Part shown: positions 18,665 to 34,030 of the stretch, piece by piece
Position numbering within the stretch: the first letter of the stretch is position 1
How the letters are laid out: each line of letters begins with the position of its first letter
Origin: Talpa occidentalis
Lineage: Eukaryota > Chordata > Mammalia > Eulipotyphla > Talpidae
DNA length: 64,000 nucleotides
Direction: 5' to 3'
Assembly (NCBI RefSeq): GCF_014898055.3
Contig: NW_023601433.1
Location: forward strand, 23,797,641-23,861,640
Notes under the pieces: generated by a model
Told to the model about the DNA's origin: nothing
Database searches by the model: none
Seen by the model: only the letters and a program-made list of their open reading frames with translations
Program-made: the position numbers and the translations under genes

Positions 18665-19015
18665 TTAAACATCTATGGAATACTATACAGATGTGAAAAA
18701 GGATGAAATAGTGGCTTTGGGGACAAAATGGATGGTCCTCAAGGTAATTATGTTAAGTGAAACAAATCAGAAAGTGAAAGATAGCTATTGGATGGTTTCA
18801 CTCATCTGAGAAGCATAAATAACCAAAAAACACTCAGACAAAATACAGCAGGAATAGATCTTAAACTCAGAGAAACAATTTAATGGTTACAGAGGAAACG
18901 GGGTGGGGGGAGTGAGAAGGAGGCCAGTGTAGAGAAGCCAAGGGGGTATTGACATGAGTGATTTGGTGGAGGGTGAGTGGAACATGTATAGATATGGAAA
19001 AATAAAATTAAAATA
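18665..19015 (+). mobile_element. Old L1 3' end
   Basis: Forward-strand L1 3' end wording: CATCTATGGAATACTATACA, AAAATGGATGGTCCTCAAGG, GATGGTTTCACTCATCTGAG, then an A-rich tail near 19010. Diverged. Confidence 0.65.
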
Positions 19016-20984
19016 GAAATAGAAAAATCCATTGATTTTTTTTGTAACCGCTGACTGACTAGCTCTTCTATGCTTCCAGAGAACTTCTCCAACTATTCAT
19101 TTACCTTCTGCACTTGGTTCCCCTTTGGGAGCATTACTACTATTTTCTCTGATAATTTTTTTCAGATTATAGTCACTCTCTGACCTAGTTAAATATTAAA
19201 TTATTTCCCCCTTTCAAAGTCCTACCTCAACAATATTTCAGATCTCATTTCTTGTTTTACTTTTTGTGTACTGAGTACAACCTTCAATATCTCCTCTCTC
19301 CTTTTCTAATATTTCCATTAATGAAATCTCTATTTTTCTTTCCCTTAAGCAAGCTCCAGTTTGTTTTCTGCTATTTCTTTCTGGGTATCAATCTATTACA
19401 GAAAATGGGAAACTCACTTTGTTATATAAAAAGGAATTTAAGGTCAAGGTTAAAGCAACTACTTTAAAAATTTTACTATGAGTGCTGTGAAGCTGATCCC
19501 AATTCAGCAGGACCCTGTTTTCTCTTGTTTCAGAGCCAACAAGTTCCAAATGCACAAAAACTTGTCAGTCCTCTGATGTGTCAGTCTTACTAATGTCTCA
19601 TTTGACCAAGTTAGCCAAACCCAGAGTCATTAAGGAAAGGGACCACGGAATATCACAATTACTGAGTCAAGATTCAATGGAGGCCTTTAATGTTAAGAGT
19701 TGACCACACTACCATGATATTGATACACAGCTTATCAATGTTTCCCCACATATTATATTCATGATCAGTTCTTGCTGTTGGCACTATTAATCCTGACTTC
19801 AGTTTCCTTCTGAATTATTCGTGTTTCAGCTTTAGAGCCCCTTCTCAATGTCTGGTGCAACTCCTATGATTTTAACCCAGAAAAAGAAAACTATGAGGAG
19901 TTCATAATGCCTAGGGGCAGCTTATTACACAAATTGGAACAACTCTACTGCTTAAATTCCTAACAAGGAAGAAAGAAGAAAGGAAAAAGTGCTCATAAGA
20001 AGATACAAGAAGATACCTCCTATCTCATTGAGCATAAAGGCATCTAAAAAAAATCCTAGAGGATCTACTTACTACAGAATCCATTTCAGTTAATGTGTCT
20101 ACCACATATTAATTAAATAAAACTGCAGTACATAAAGCAGGAGGGCCATCTGAGTAGTGAGAATAAGCAGCTACATATTAGTCATTTGGAAGGTCCTTTC
20201 TTTGCTGCCACTGCTGTATTGTCACCCACTTTTGAATAACATTGGGTCTCCAATGGGTAACAAATGCAGGAATGAATAAGCCACAGTTCTTGTCTCCGAA
20301 GAGCTTATGGTCAAATGTAGGAAACAAATAATCACATTACTTACTAACACACAAATTTAGAAAGCCATGTTATAAATAGCAGTGGGCAATATCCCTTTTT
20401 TCCCCCCACCACACTAGCTCTAGCTAACCTGTTAGAGTGGGACTAAAAAGAAGGAGATGGGGACAGAGAATATGCAGTGCACATGTACAGTGTCCCCAGT
20501 TGAGGACAACTGGGGAACAGAAGGAGAATGAAACTACCTACTGATAAAGATAAGGATAGCAGGTGACTGAGCACTCGGTTATGCTTTGTCTGCTTGACTT
20601 GATCTAGACTGCTTATGCCTAAGAAGCAGACTATATAAAATGTTAAGTTCTAAACTATGTTCTTTAATATCCCAATTCCTTTCCTGTTATCACACAGATG
20701 GTATTTTCTAAATTATGGAGGATCCTCCCCTGGAAAAGTGTATTCCCATACTCAGATGAAAGGTCAGGGCGTTGTGTCAGTTGAAAGGAAGAAACCTAAG
20801 AAACAAACCAACTCCAATGCCATGTCATTTGCATGCCATCGTGTCTCAGTTAATATTTGGTGTGATCTCCAGCTCTGCAGCCAATACGAAAGAGTTTCAC
20901 AAATCAAACATAGCAGGTAAACCCATAGAACAATTGGCCTGATCTTATTTCTTAGGAATTGTAAGAAAGCCAAATTCCTCTGCA
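19016..20984. other. Intergenic sequence
   Basis: No recognisable gene. The 87-residue frame at 20657-20920 and the one at 19252-19467 have no domain I can name. Confidence 0.5.
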
Positions 20985-21420
20985 GGTAAATGGTTTTTCA
21001 GGCTTTTCTGCCCTCCCACTATTGGGATAGCCCTGCCTGATGGGGCTCTGCCGTTGTTACATTGTTGCAAGCTGTCTCCTTTAATTCTGTGGGCCATGGG
21101 AGGAGTATTGGGATAGCCACCAAGAGAAGCAGCAGCAGAAGAGGCAGGAGAGAAAGACCTGGAGAAAGAAGGCAGAGAAGCCCAAAGTGAAGACTTGCTG
21201 GGGGCTTGGAGTCTTGCGGGACTCATGATTCCCAGCACGCTGCCTGCTGTGTACCTGTTTGCCATACTACATGTAAAGCTCAATAAAAGCCTGAGAAAGC
21301 CACGGAGGGCTCCAAGCCTCTCCTTTTCCCATCTGCTGTATCATAGACATTCTGCTCAGTGGCCCTACCTGCCACTATACTTCTTATAGTATAAAACAAA
21401 ATTGGCAGGAGAAAAATTAA
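20985..21420 (+). mobile_element. Possible solo LTR
   Basis: A locally GC-richer segment with CTCAATAAAAGCCTGAGAAA near 21279, an LTR-like polyadenylation signal followed by a U5-like CT-rich stretch (CCAAGCCTCTCCTTTTCCCA). No clear TG...CA ends or target duplication were identified, so this is tentative. It could also be a non-LTR transcript end. Confidence 0.3.
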
Positions 21421-21977
21421 ATAAAGACAGTCTTTTTTGACTGACATTCTAGACTCAAACAAATGTTAGTAATCTAGATAAGTAGATTAATAAAATAATC
21501 TAGAAGGCGAAGACAGGATAATATAGGATCCAGAAGCATATACTTGCTTTTCTATAAAAGTTAGTACTTACAGTGACTGATTTGTGAACTCTTGTGGACA
21601 TTCAGTAGTTGTTTTCTGAGGGGAAAAATATGCTGACGTGATGCTAAAGAAATATCACAGAGATGGGCAGTGAGAGGCACTGTGCCTGGATTTGCTTCAT
21701 GGTAGAGTACTTGTAAGCACCCTTTGACATTTCCTATTCAAATTTTAGGAAACCAAGCCATTCCCTCCATAATATGCATGTGGTATAACACATGGCATTC
21801 CCAAATCAGTAATTCCATCTACAGGCTAAATGTGATACAGATGCCAGTAGGTTTAAAGCATGTGAATAATAAATTCAAGAGGTGGCTATAATTAGGGGTT
21901 GAAACACAGAAGAAAAAGAAAAGGAGCCCTCCTGCTAATTTACTGTAACTTTTTTTTTTAATTTACAGTAACTTTTA

Positions 21978-23037
21978 TTTATTTTTTATTTTTTTGAATG
22001 TTTTTAAAATTTTTTTTTAAAATAATAAATTTTATTTTTATATTCCCCATACAATTGCAACCCCCCATTCTGACCCCAATCCCTCCCCTCCCGCCCCCCA
22101 CCCCCCAAAAAGTGTCTCTGGTTCATAGATTTTTGTTGATTTTGATTTTCACTTTCTTATAGTTATTCATTTTCCTGGTCCCTTATTTAAGTTTTCTAGA
22201 TTCCTGCTATGAGTGAGACCATCCGGTATTTTTCTTTTTCTTTTTGGCTTATTTCACTGAGCATGATCCCTTCCAGCGCCATCCATGTTGCTGCAAATTG
22301 CATGTGTTTATCTTTTTTGAATGCTGAGTAATATTCCATGGTGTATATGTACCACATCTTCTTGATCCAGTCATCTGTTTTTGGGCATTTGGGCTGTTTC
22401 CAAAGCTTAGCTATTGTAAATAGTGCTGCTATAAACATAGGGGTGCAGGTGTTCTTTGGAATTGATGTTTCTGTGGCCTTTGGGTAAATACCTAGGAGTG
22501 GAATTGCTGGATCATATGGAAGCTCTATGTTTAGTAGGTCCAGAAATCTCCACACAGCTCTCCATAGTGGTTGGACCAGTTTGCACTCCCACCAACAGTG
22601 CAGAATAGTTCCTTTTTCTCCACAACCTCACCAACATTTGTTGTTGCTAGTTTTTTTAATATGTGCCATTCTCACTGGTGTAAGATGGTATCTCATGGTA
22701 GTTTTGATTTGCATTTCCCTGATTACAAGTGATGCTGAACATTTTTTCATATGCCTGTTGGCCATTTGCATTTCCTCTTCAGTTCAGCAAAGTGGCAGGA
22801 TACAAAATCAACACGCAAAAGTCAGTAGCCTTCCTATACACAAACAATAAATCTGAAGAAGAAATCAAAAAAACCATCCCTTTTATTATTGAAACAAAAA
22901 AAAATCAAATATTTGGGAATAAATCTAACAGAAGAGGTAAAGTACCTATACAAATAAAACTATAAAACACTGTTAAAATAAATAGAAGAAGACACAAAGA
23001 AATGGAAAGACATCCCCTGCTCATGGATTGGAAGAAT
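21978..23037. mobile_element. Twin-primed L1 insertion
   Basis: 21995-22780 is L1 3' end and ORF2 C-terminus in reverse orientation. At about 22781 it switches to forward ORF2 sequence (residues [16 protein letters not shown]) up to 23037. A perfect 13-bp target duplication ACAGTAACTTTTA lies at 21965-21977 and 23038-23050, which shows that the inverted and uninverted parts were one insertion. Confidence 0.92.
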
Positions 23038-23080
23038 ACAGTAACTTTTAAAATAGAAAACAGGTGCCATCTTGTGGTCT

Positions 23081-23840
23081 CCTTTCAACCATGACCTTAT
23101 ATAAAACCAATATTCAAAATCTATTTATCCTTTAAGAGATTGTGAAAGATATTCCCATAAACTCTTAGACAGAGTAGTCTTATAATCTGGAGATTTTATG
23201 AAAAATACTTTTTCTACTTACATTAAAAACATAATTGCTATTAATGCAAAGTGATTGCAACCATGGGAAAATGCCAGGCAAATTTCCTTATAAAAGGAAC
23301 TGTACATCACCCGCCTTTCCAAAGCCCAGTTAAAGGCATGATCAAAGAGGCTTTTCTTTGAGTCATTCTCTTCCTAGAGAGAGGTCTGTCCATTTGGCCT
23401 TGGTACCGTTTCTATTCCAAGGAATTTGTCTGTTTCATCCACTGTGCACAATTTGTTGGCATGTCATTTTTCAGAGTAATTTCTTATAATTGTTTTAAAT
23501 TTCAGAATGATCCATGGTAATCTTTCATTTTTGATTTTAGTCATTTGGATTACACTGATGTCTCTTTTTATCAAGTCTCTAATTTATGCACGTCCATTGT
23601 AATTTTCATTATTTTCTTCTGCTCTGGAATTTTGAAAACATGTTTTGAGACTACAATCTCCTCACATTTCAGGATTGTCCCATAAATCAAACTCTTTGTC
23701 ACTATGTGGTCACCTGTTTATCTGCAATTTTTTTTTATTCTTCTGAATATCCACTTTTCGTGATTGTAATCTAACTACCTCAACTTTCATGACTAGCATT
23801 TTATTAGTATTCGATTTCTCTTCACTTTTAAATTGAAAAG
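23081..23840. other. PTCHD3 copy B upstream region
   Basis: About 760 bases that align with 62097-62853 upstream of copy C. No open frame is shared between the two. No TATA box is obvious near the gene. Confidence 0.6.
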
Positions 23841-24098
23841 TGGGGCCTCCCCAGTGGCGCAGCGGGTTGAGCCTCGCACTGTGGAGCTGTCCCCGGCCCT
23901 GGCCACCGGCGAGGGTCCCACATGGCGGGGCAGACGTCTCCTGTCTTGCCCACTGCTCCCCTCAGCAGTGTATTTCAGCCAGTCTGCTTCTTCTGCTCCC
24001 CGCTCTGTCTCTGGTGAAACCTCTCACCCTCCCGCGCATCTGGCCTGTACCCCAGTTCTTGAATAAAAATAAACAAATCTAAAAAAATAAATAAATAA
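23841..24098 (+). mobile_element. SINE upstream of copy B with deleted B-box
   Basis: SINE head GGGGCCTCCCCAGTGGCGCA and tail AAATAAATAAATAAAA. The stretch that normally holds the B-box (GGTTCGATCC) is missing: the sequence jumps from GAGCTGTCCCCGGCCCTGG to CCACCGGCGAGGG. Copy C carries the same insertion with the same deletion. Flanks ATTGAAAAG and AATGAAAAG are a likely target duplication. Confidence 0.92.
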
Positions 24099-24533
24099 AA
24101 TGAAAAGCCCCCATAGGTCTTCACTCTGGGCTTCTCTAGCCTCCTTCTCCCTTTCTGTCCCAGCCTCTGCTTCTCTCCGCGGATATATCAACACCCCCGC
24201 AGGGCACAGGAGGGAACCCCACGACTGATAACAGTGTAGCAAATGCAGGCCCCTCAGGTGGGGGATCCTAAGGGCAGGAGCGCAGACCCGCCTGGAAACC
24301 ACTTTCCCCAACTAGGCCAGCTGGAAAGACCCCGTTCTCCAGCAAAGTACCCCCCTGGCAGCCCCCCGCCGCATCCCAGCATGCACAGCGGAGGTCAAAG
24401 GTCGAGGGGCTGTGACCATTGGCACAGCCTCCCTGTGGATTCCTCCCGGAAGCTGCGGGGGAGGGGACTGGGTGCAACATCCAGTCACTGCTTTCTCGGT
24501 CTCCTGTTGAACAACTGGTTGGTCCTTCCGGAA

Positions 24534-25604
24534 ATGGGTGTCCATTCCTCCAAGGCTGCACCCCAAGGAGGGTTCGAGCAAGGGGAGGCTTCAGGGGCTC
24601 AGAGGCCAGAGCAGGAGGACTGGCCCGAGCCAGAGTCTGAGAGCAGAGCAGATCCTGAGGCGGCAACTGGGCCCCAGCAGCTCCCCGCCTCCGCGGGGCA
24701 GCCAGAGCAGGTCCTGGAGGCCAGTGAGGGGCAGGAGCCCAACGAGAGCCAGGCTTCGGGGCCTTCCTCAGACCCACCCCGACAGCTGTCTGAGAGCGGG
24801 GATTCACCAGTCCCAGAAGCCCAGGGGCAGCAGCCACCCCCTGGGAGGCCCCGCTACCACACCAACTGCCTGGAGCAGCCCCTCGCCTGGGGATTCCAGA
24901 GGATGGGGCTAGCTGTGGGCTCGCACCCCTGGCTTTTCCTGCTGGCTCCCCTGGTGCTGACGGCTGTCCTGGGCACCGGTTTGATGTACCTGCCCAGGGA
25001 GACTGAAGAGAACCTGGGGGAGCACTACACCCCTTTGGGCAGCCCAGCCAAGGCCGAGCGGCACTTCGTGCAGGCACATTTCTCCACCAACGAGTCGCAC
25101 CTCTTCTCCCCGTTGCGGTCCAGCATGGAGGTCAACTTTGCCTCCATCCTGGTGGTCTCCAACACTACCAATCTGCTGGATCAAGTCATCTTCTCAGAAA
25201 TTAGTCAACTGGACAAGGCGGTGCAGATGCTGACCGCGCCCCTGGGAAATGGAACCTACGTCCTCTACCCTCAGGTGTGTGCCAGGTACCAGAGCACCTG
25301 CATGCCCTCCAACCCAGTCCTGTTCATCTGGCAGAAGAATAACAACATGGATCTGAAAAGCATCACCTTCCCTATTTACAACACCTCCACTTCTCCCGTC
25401 TACTTGGCCGGCCTCTTGGGAGGAACTGTCCTAGGTCCCGGCTCGGGGATAAGCCGGTTACTCCTGCAAGCCAAGGCCATGCTGCTGCAGTACTACCTGA
25501 AGACCGCGGACCCTGAGGACAGCGCGCGCAGCCAGAAGTGGCTGCTGGAGTTCCTGGACCAAATTCATGCCATTGAAAAGCGCCTGATCTTGAAGAACAT
25601 CCAG
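24534..25604 (+). CDS. PTCHD3: PTCHD3 copy B exon 1 (357 codons)
   Basis: Begins MGVHSSKAAP and ends LKNIQ at CCAG|GTGCCT. It encodes the acidic low-complexity N-terminal tail, TM1 (HPWLFLLAPLVLTAVLGTGL) and most of the first extracellular loop with four N-glycosylation sequons. It is fully open and GC-rich compared with the introns. A long antisense frame at 24268-25077 is a by-product of that composition. Confidence 0.93.
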
Positions 25605-26417
25605 GTGCCTTGGGCTGGGTTTAGAGGGAGGAGAAGGTGGGAGGGATAAGACCTGTCCAGGGATGTGTCCGCGCCTGGCTACTTGGTGGAGGCCTTGACG
25701 TGGAACCGGGTCTGCTCCACTCTCTTTGATGCTTAAGCCAGCTTTCTTCAAGGGACACCAAGGGAAGCCGCCAGCCTAGATACTGGGTCACATTCAAGTG
25801 GAAAACACTCATTTTACACCCCAGGGCTGGGTGTGTTCAGAGCAGACATTGATCTTCAGGGTTCCTTTTGGTTTTCTAGCCAGAATGCTCTCACTTCACG
25901 TCTGTACTGTTTCTGGAGCCCCCAAAAACTTGCTTGGTGTCCCTGGTGTTTTTGAAAAACATGGCTAGCTCATATTTCTCAAGTATTTTCTAGCATCCTG
26001 CCAGGCACCTTAGATGATGACCAAACCTGCTAACACTTTTGGCAAGGCCTGGTGAGAGACACCCGCTGGGAAAAGGCTTTGGATACCAGGCCTTGCTGAA
26101 ATTATACTTTTTTATTAAATAGCAAAAGACAGCAACCTACTCGTCATTTACAAAAAGCCAAAATTTTGACAGTTATCAGTGATTACACAGTATTAGAGAA
26201 AATTGAGAATTTGTATACTCAGGAATATTAAAGATTGGATTTTTGAAAGAAATCTTAGAAAGCATGCCATGCATTGGTGGGGAACATTTTTTATTACCTT
26301 TATTCTAAAATCATAATTCACACTATTTTAATCTTTTACTGAACTGTAACATGTTTCAATCAATAAGCTATAATATTTTGATAGATCTTGTCACTCATAC
26401 ACAAATATTGGAATTAA

Positions 26418-26573
<156 letters not shown>

Positions 26574-27842
26574 TAAAAAAAAAAAAAAAACTTTTATTAG
26601 TTTTTAAACTTAAAAATATTTGTTGTAAGATTTTTAACGTAACACGTGCCATTCTAACCATTTTAAGTGTACAGTTCACTGGCATCAATCACATCCCCTT
26701 GGCTGTGTACTGTCGTGACTGTTTCCAAATATCTTTCATAACCCAAAGGAGGAACTCTGTGACCAGTGAGCAGTGGCTCCTGCTGCCCTTCTCTCCTCCA
26801 GTCCTGATTAACCTTGACTCTATTCTTTCTATGAATTTCCCTTTCTTAGATTTTCATGTCAATGGAATCATACATTTTTTTGTGACTGACTTATTTCACT
26901 AATCATAATGCTTCCAGGGTTTGTCCTTGTGCACATGTGACATCTTCATTCCACTCGATGGCTCTGTGCTCCATTGTATGTGTGCTCCACAATTTGGTTA
27001 CCCACGGTCTTTTGTGGGCACTTGGAATATTTCCTTCTCATGACAATCGTAACACTGCAAGGAACATGGTGTGCTCATGTTAAGAGAATCATTTACAGGT
27101 GGAATTGGTGGGTTGCATGAGAATTCCATAGTCAGCTATTTGAAGAACCATCACACTGTTTTCCAGAGTCTACACCATTTTCGATCCCACCAGCAGTAGA
27201 TAGGGGCTCCAGTTTTTACACAGTCTCCCTATAAACCAACACTCATTCTTTTCCCTTTTATCGATTTTACCTGTCTTAGTTGGTGTCAAGTGGTATCTCA
27301 TTGTGGTGATGATTCGCATTTCTGTAAATATCTGATCATGTTGATAGTCTTTTCAATTGTTTATTGGCTCTTGTATATCCTCTTTGGAGAAATGTCTATC
27401 CAAGTCCTTTGCCCTTCTTATAATTGGGTTGTTTGACCTTTTGTTGTAGATTCAAGTTTTTCCTTAGCACTTTGCATATTTCAGTTATTAAGCCACTTCT
27501 CAGCTATATGACTTGCTGATATTTTCTTACTCTTTATAGACTGTCTCTTCACTTTCTTGACAATGGCCTGTAACAATTAACTTTTTTTTTTATTTTTTTA
27601 TGAAATCCAACATATCTAATTTTTTTGGTACTTGTATTTTTGGTATTATATCTAAGTGTACATTGACAAGTCCAAGGTCATGCACACTGAATCTGTGTTT
27701 CCCTCTACAAGTTTTTATGGTTTTAACTGTTTTATTTAGATCAATGATCAATGTCTAATTCAGTTCTGTTTATGGTATTTAGTTAAGGTCCCAGCATCAT
27801 CCTTGTGTATGTGAAGATCTAGTTTTCCAAGAACCATTTATT

Positions 27843-28160
27843 TTTTTATTTTTTTTTTTAATAGAGGCATGTTCCATTTATTTATTTGTCTGCTTGTTTG
27901 TTTGTTTTGTTTATACAAGCACTGGGCACAGTCAGAAGCGCGGGAGGGTGAGAGAACTCACCAGAGCCAGAGCGGGGAGCAGAGCAGGCAGAAGGACCGA
28001 AGCACACCGCTGAGGGGAGCAGCGGGCAGCAGGAGAGGTCTGCGCACCATGTGGGACCCTCCTCCGGTGGCCGGGGAGCAGCCGGGGATCGAACCGGCGC
28101 CGCAGAGGCTGCGGGCAGCCTCGCAACCCAGCGCTCAACCGCTGCGCCACCGGGGAGGCC
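27843..28160 (-). mobile_element. Young tRNA-derived SINE in copy B intron 2
   Basis: Full-length reverse-oriented SINE, CpG-rich, with a perfect 16-bp target duplication CCAAGAACCATTTATT (27827-27842 and 28161-28176). Copy A has the empty site. It carries the 11-base insertion between the B-box and CCGGCCACC that marks the young subfamily. Confidence 0.95.
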
Positions 28161-28307
28161 CCAAGAACCATTTATTGAAGAGACTTTTCCAGTTTGTTAG
28201 ACTTACTACACTTGTCAATCAACTGTCTATATTTATGGATTATTTCTGGACTCCCAATTCTATACTGTTAGTCTGTATGTTTATTTGCATGCTAGTACCA
28301 CATTGGG

Positions 28308-28394
28308 TTTGTTGTTTTTTTTTTAAGATTTATTTATTTTATTTATACCACCACTGTGTACAGTCAGAAGCGTGGGAGGGTGAGAGAATTCACC
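28308..28394 (-). mobile_element. Truncated SINE at a deletion junction
   Basis: Only the tail-side part of the SINE (T-run, TTTATACCACCACTGTGTAC, GGGAGGGTGAGAGAATTCAC) is present, and it joins directly to intron sequence that in copy A lies 643 bases further on. Confidence 0.88.
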
Positions 28395-28480
28395 ATCTGG
28401 TCAGCATCGCCAAGTTTCACTTGTTTGTGTTGTATATGTTTGTTGGTTGGTTTTTTAGCTTTTCAGCTCCAGAATTTCTG

Positions 28481-30976
<2,496 letters not shown>

Positions 30977-31189
30977 TAAAGCAAATGTGAGGCTACACTA
31001 TGTGTGTGTTTGGGAGAAAGTAGATAACAGAAAGAGTTTATGATAGATTAAGTAAAAGAACTGTGCTTAGATGACTACAGATCCAAAATATGGTGTCAGA
31101 AATTAAGATAAACATTAAATTGTGTCTTCAGAACTGGAAAAATTAAGGACCCCAAATGGAAAAGTAAAGAGAATGACATGAGCAGGCAG

Positions 31190-31190
31190 T

Positions 31191-31267
<77 letters not shown>
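31190..31267. repeat. (TC)n(AC)n microsatellite, copy B intron 3
   Basis: About 20 TC units followed by about 18 AC units. Counterpart of 6244-6320. Confidence 0.95.
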
Positions 31268-31269
<2 letters not shown>

Positions 31270-31820
31270 TCCCTGAAAAGGGAAAATACAATACACTGAA
31301 AATGTAAGGGGGAAAATATATGACCTCTCAATCAAGGGATGCAAATTAAACCAAAACTTAGATGCCTTGTCTTCTTATTAGAATAATAAATATTGCGAGA
31401 CTGAAGCTTTTGGGGTGGTTGTATGTAATGAACACTGTCATCTGCTGCTAGGAGAAGATTATGAATTGGCTCATACTTAGTCCAATTTTTCTATCAAATC
31501 AAAAGGCTTACAAGGGGATTCAAGGTGCATGTCTTTCACCTCTCCATTCTACTTCTAGGAATTTGTCCTAATAATTGAAAAAAACACTCCAAAAAGTAGA
31601 GTAAGTATGTTCATTTCAGTGTGATTGAGAATTGAAAAAATAATTAAAAGCAATCTACCATATCCACATGAGATTGGTGAATTCAAACCTAGGAAACCTT
31701 TATATTCCCACCAAGAAAGTACTAGGGTTCTTTTTTCTCCTTATCCTAACCAACCTCTGTGGTTTCTGTTAGATACACATGTAGACCAATCTCACTGGAG
31801 TGAGGTGGTACATCCCTCTG

Positions 31821-32095
31821 CTTTTTTTTTTTTAAGATTTCTTTATTTATACAAGCACTGGGTACAGTCAGAAGCGCGGGAGGGTGAGAGAATTCACCAG
31901 AGCCAGAGCAGGAAGCAGAGCAGGCAGACGGACCGAAGTGCACTGCTGAGGGGGGCAGCGGGCGGCAGGAGAGGTCTGCGCGCCATGTGGGACCCTCCTC
32001 CGGTGGCCGGGGAGCAGCCAGGGATCGAGCTGGCGCTACAGAGGCTGCGGGCAGCTTTGCAACCCAGCGCTCAACCGCTGCGCCACCGGGGAGGC
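31821..32095 (-). mobile_element. tRNA-derived SINE, young subfamily
   Basis: Reverse-oriented, full-length, with the GGGGAGCAGCCAGGGATCGA form that carries the 11-base insertion. Flanks ACATCCCTCTGCTTTT and ACATATCCTTCTGCTTTT are a likely target duplication. Confidence 0.93.
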
Positions 32096-33032
32096 ACATA
32101 TCCTTCTGCTTTTGATTTGCCTTTCCATGATGATATGTGATGTTGAACATTTTCTTCATGTGCCTGCTGGCCATCTGTGTGTCGTCTTTGGAGAAGTGTC
32201 TATTTAGCTCTCCTGTGCATTTTTGATTGGCTTGTTTTCATTTGGTTGAGTTGTCTGAGTCCTTTGTAGATCTTAGATATTAGCTACTTGGCAGGTGTGT
32301 GATGTGCAAATGTATTCTCCCATTCAGTAGGGTGTCATTTCATTTTGATGAGACTTCCTTTCGCTGGGCAGAAGCCTTTTAGCTTGTGTAGTATCATTTG
32401 TTTATTTTTGCTTTTGTCTTCTTGAAGTTGGAGTCAAATCCCCAAAGACAACCATGAAGCCAATATTATGGCGTATTTTGCCTGGTTCCTTTTATGTATT
32501 ATATGACTGCAGATCTTACATCCAAACCTTTAATCCACTTTGAGTTATTTTTTGTGTATGGTAGGAGAGAGTGGTCTAGTTCTTTTTTCTACTTGTGGCT
32601 ACCCAGTTTTGCAGTACCGTTTGTTGAAGAGAACTTCGTTTTTCCATTGTGTACTCTTGACTCCTGTTTTGTACATTAACTGTCCATAAAATTATGGGTT
32701 TATTTCTGGGCTGTCATTTCTATACCATTGGTCTGTGTGTCTGTTTTAATTCCAATACGTTTTTTGGTCAATATCGCTTTGACTATTTGGGGTCTTTTCT
32801 GGCTCTATATAAATTTCAATTAAATTTGCTCTATTTCTTTGAAAAATTCCATTAGAACTTTGATAGGAATTCCATTTCATCTCTATCTGTCTTACTTTGG
32901 AGAAGGTGTACATGTTAACAATATTAATTCTTCCAATCCATGAGCGGGGAATATCTTTCTATTTTCTTGCATCTTCTTCTATTACTTTTAGCAATACCTT
33001 ATCATTTTCATTGAATTGATCATTCACCTCTT

Positions 33033-33479
33033 AATTTTTTTTACTTTTATTTCTTATTTTTTAATTTTTTACATCATTGCTCATTTTTGAACAATATTTG
33101 CTTCCCCCCAGCCCCTCATGTGCAGTCCCCATAGAGTTTCCTTCCCCAATGCACTCGTGCACCATCACCTCAGTCCCCAGTGCTCCTCCCTCCCTCTGAT
33201 CCCTCTCCTTCCTCCTCCCCTGCAGGATGTCTCTGATTTATAATATTGTCTTTATTGTGTTGTGTTTTGTGCTGTTATTATTTTTTTATGCTGATGTCTT
33301 ATTGGGTTCCCCTATATTCCTGCTTTAAGTGAAACTATCCGATATTTTTCTTTTTCCTTCTGGCTCATTTCACTGAGCTAATTCCTTCTAGATCCATCCA
33401 TGTCGCTGCAAATGGCATGAGTTTATCTATTTTGATTGCTGAGTAATATTCCATTGTGTATATTTGCCACCTCTTCTTA
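33033..33479 (-). mobile_element. Younger L1 3' end nested in the old L1
   Basis: L1 3'UTR and ORF2 end in reverse orientation. It is bounded by a perfect 15-bp target duplication GATCATTCACCTCTT (33018-33032 and 33480-33494), and the old L1 resumes exactly after it. Confidence 0.95.
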
Positions 33480-34030
33480 GATCATTCACCTCTTTTGTTA
33501 GGTTTATTTCTAGGTATTTAATACTTTTTGATGTTATTGTAAATGAGATTGTTTTCCTGAGGGCTTTCTCTTCTAGTTCATTATTTGCATACAGGAATTC
33601 AACAGAATTTTGCATGTTGATTTTGCAGTCTCTCACTTCCCTGATTGTTCGAATATTTTGTAAAATGTAGTGTTTAGGTTTTTCTATATGTATTATCATG
33701 TCATCTATAAATAGTGATAGTTTGACTTGTTTCCAGTTTGGGTTCCTTTTATATCCCTCTCTTGCCTAATAGCTCTAGTACCTCCAATACTATGTTGAAC
33801 ATAGGTGGTGATAGTGCACATCATTGTTGTGTATCTGAAATCTTATCCTATTCTCTCCCTGAGTATGTTACCTGTGGGTGTGGTATAGATGCCTTTTATT
33901 TGTGGAGATATGTTCCTTCTACCCCCTTATACTAAGAGTTTTTTTCTTACTGAGTCTAGCTAGAAGTTTTCTATCTTATTTTTTCCCTAAGTTCCAGCTA
34001 CTCATTTCATTGATTTTTTAAATTAAAAGA

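Larger units (their letters stand above)
26590..28480 (-). mobile_element. Old L1 in copy B intron 2 (orthologue of 1480-3560), interrupted
   Basis: Same ancient antisense L1 as in copy A, but with a young SINE inserted at 27843-28160. About 640 bases equivalent to 2818-3460 of copy A are replaced by a SINE fragment at about 28308-28394. Confidence 0.85.

Noticed and set aside
20220..20350. Possible further MIR or L2 relic
   Set aside because: Only loose resemblance to an old repeat; not enough to support a call.
24268..25077. 269-residue minus-strand open frame
   Set aside because: Shadow of GC-rich PTCHD3 exon 1; no domain, not conserved as a frame in copy C.
31143..31331. 62-residue minus-strand frame with Cys-Val and Arg-Glu repeats
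   Set aside because: Translation of the TC/AC microsatellite.
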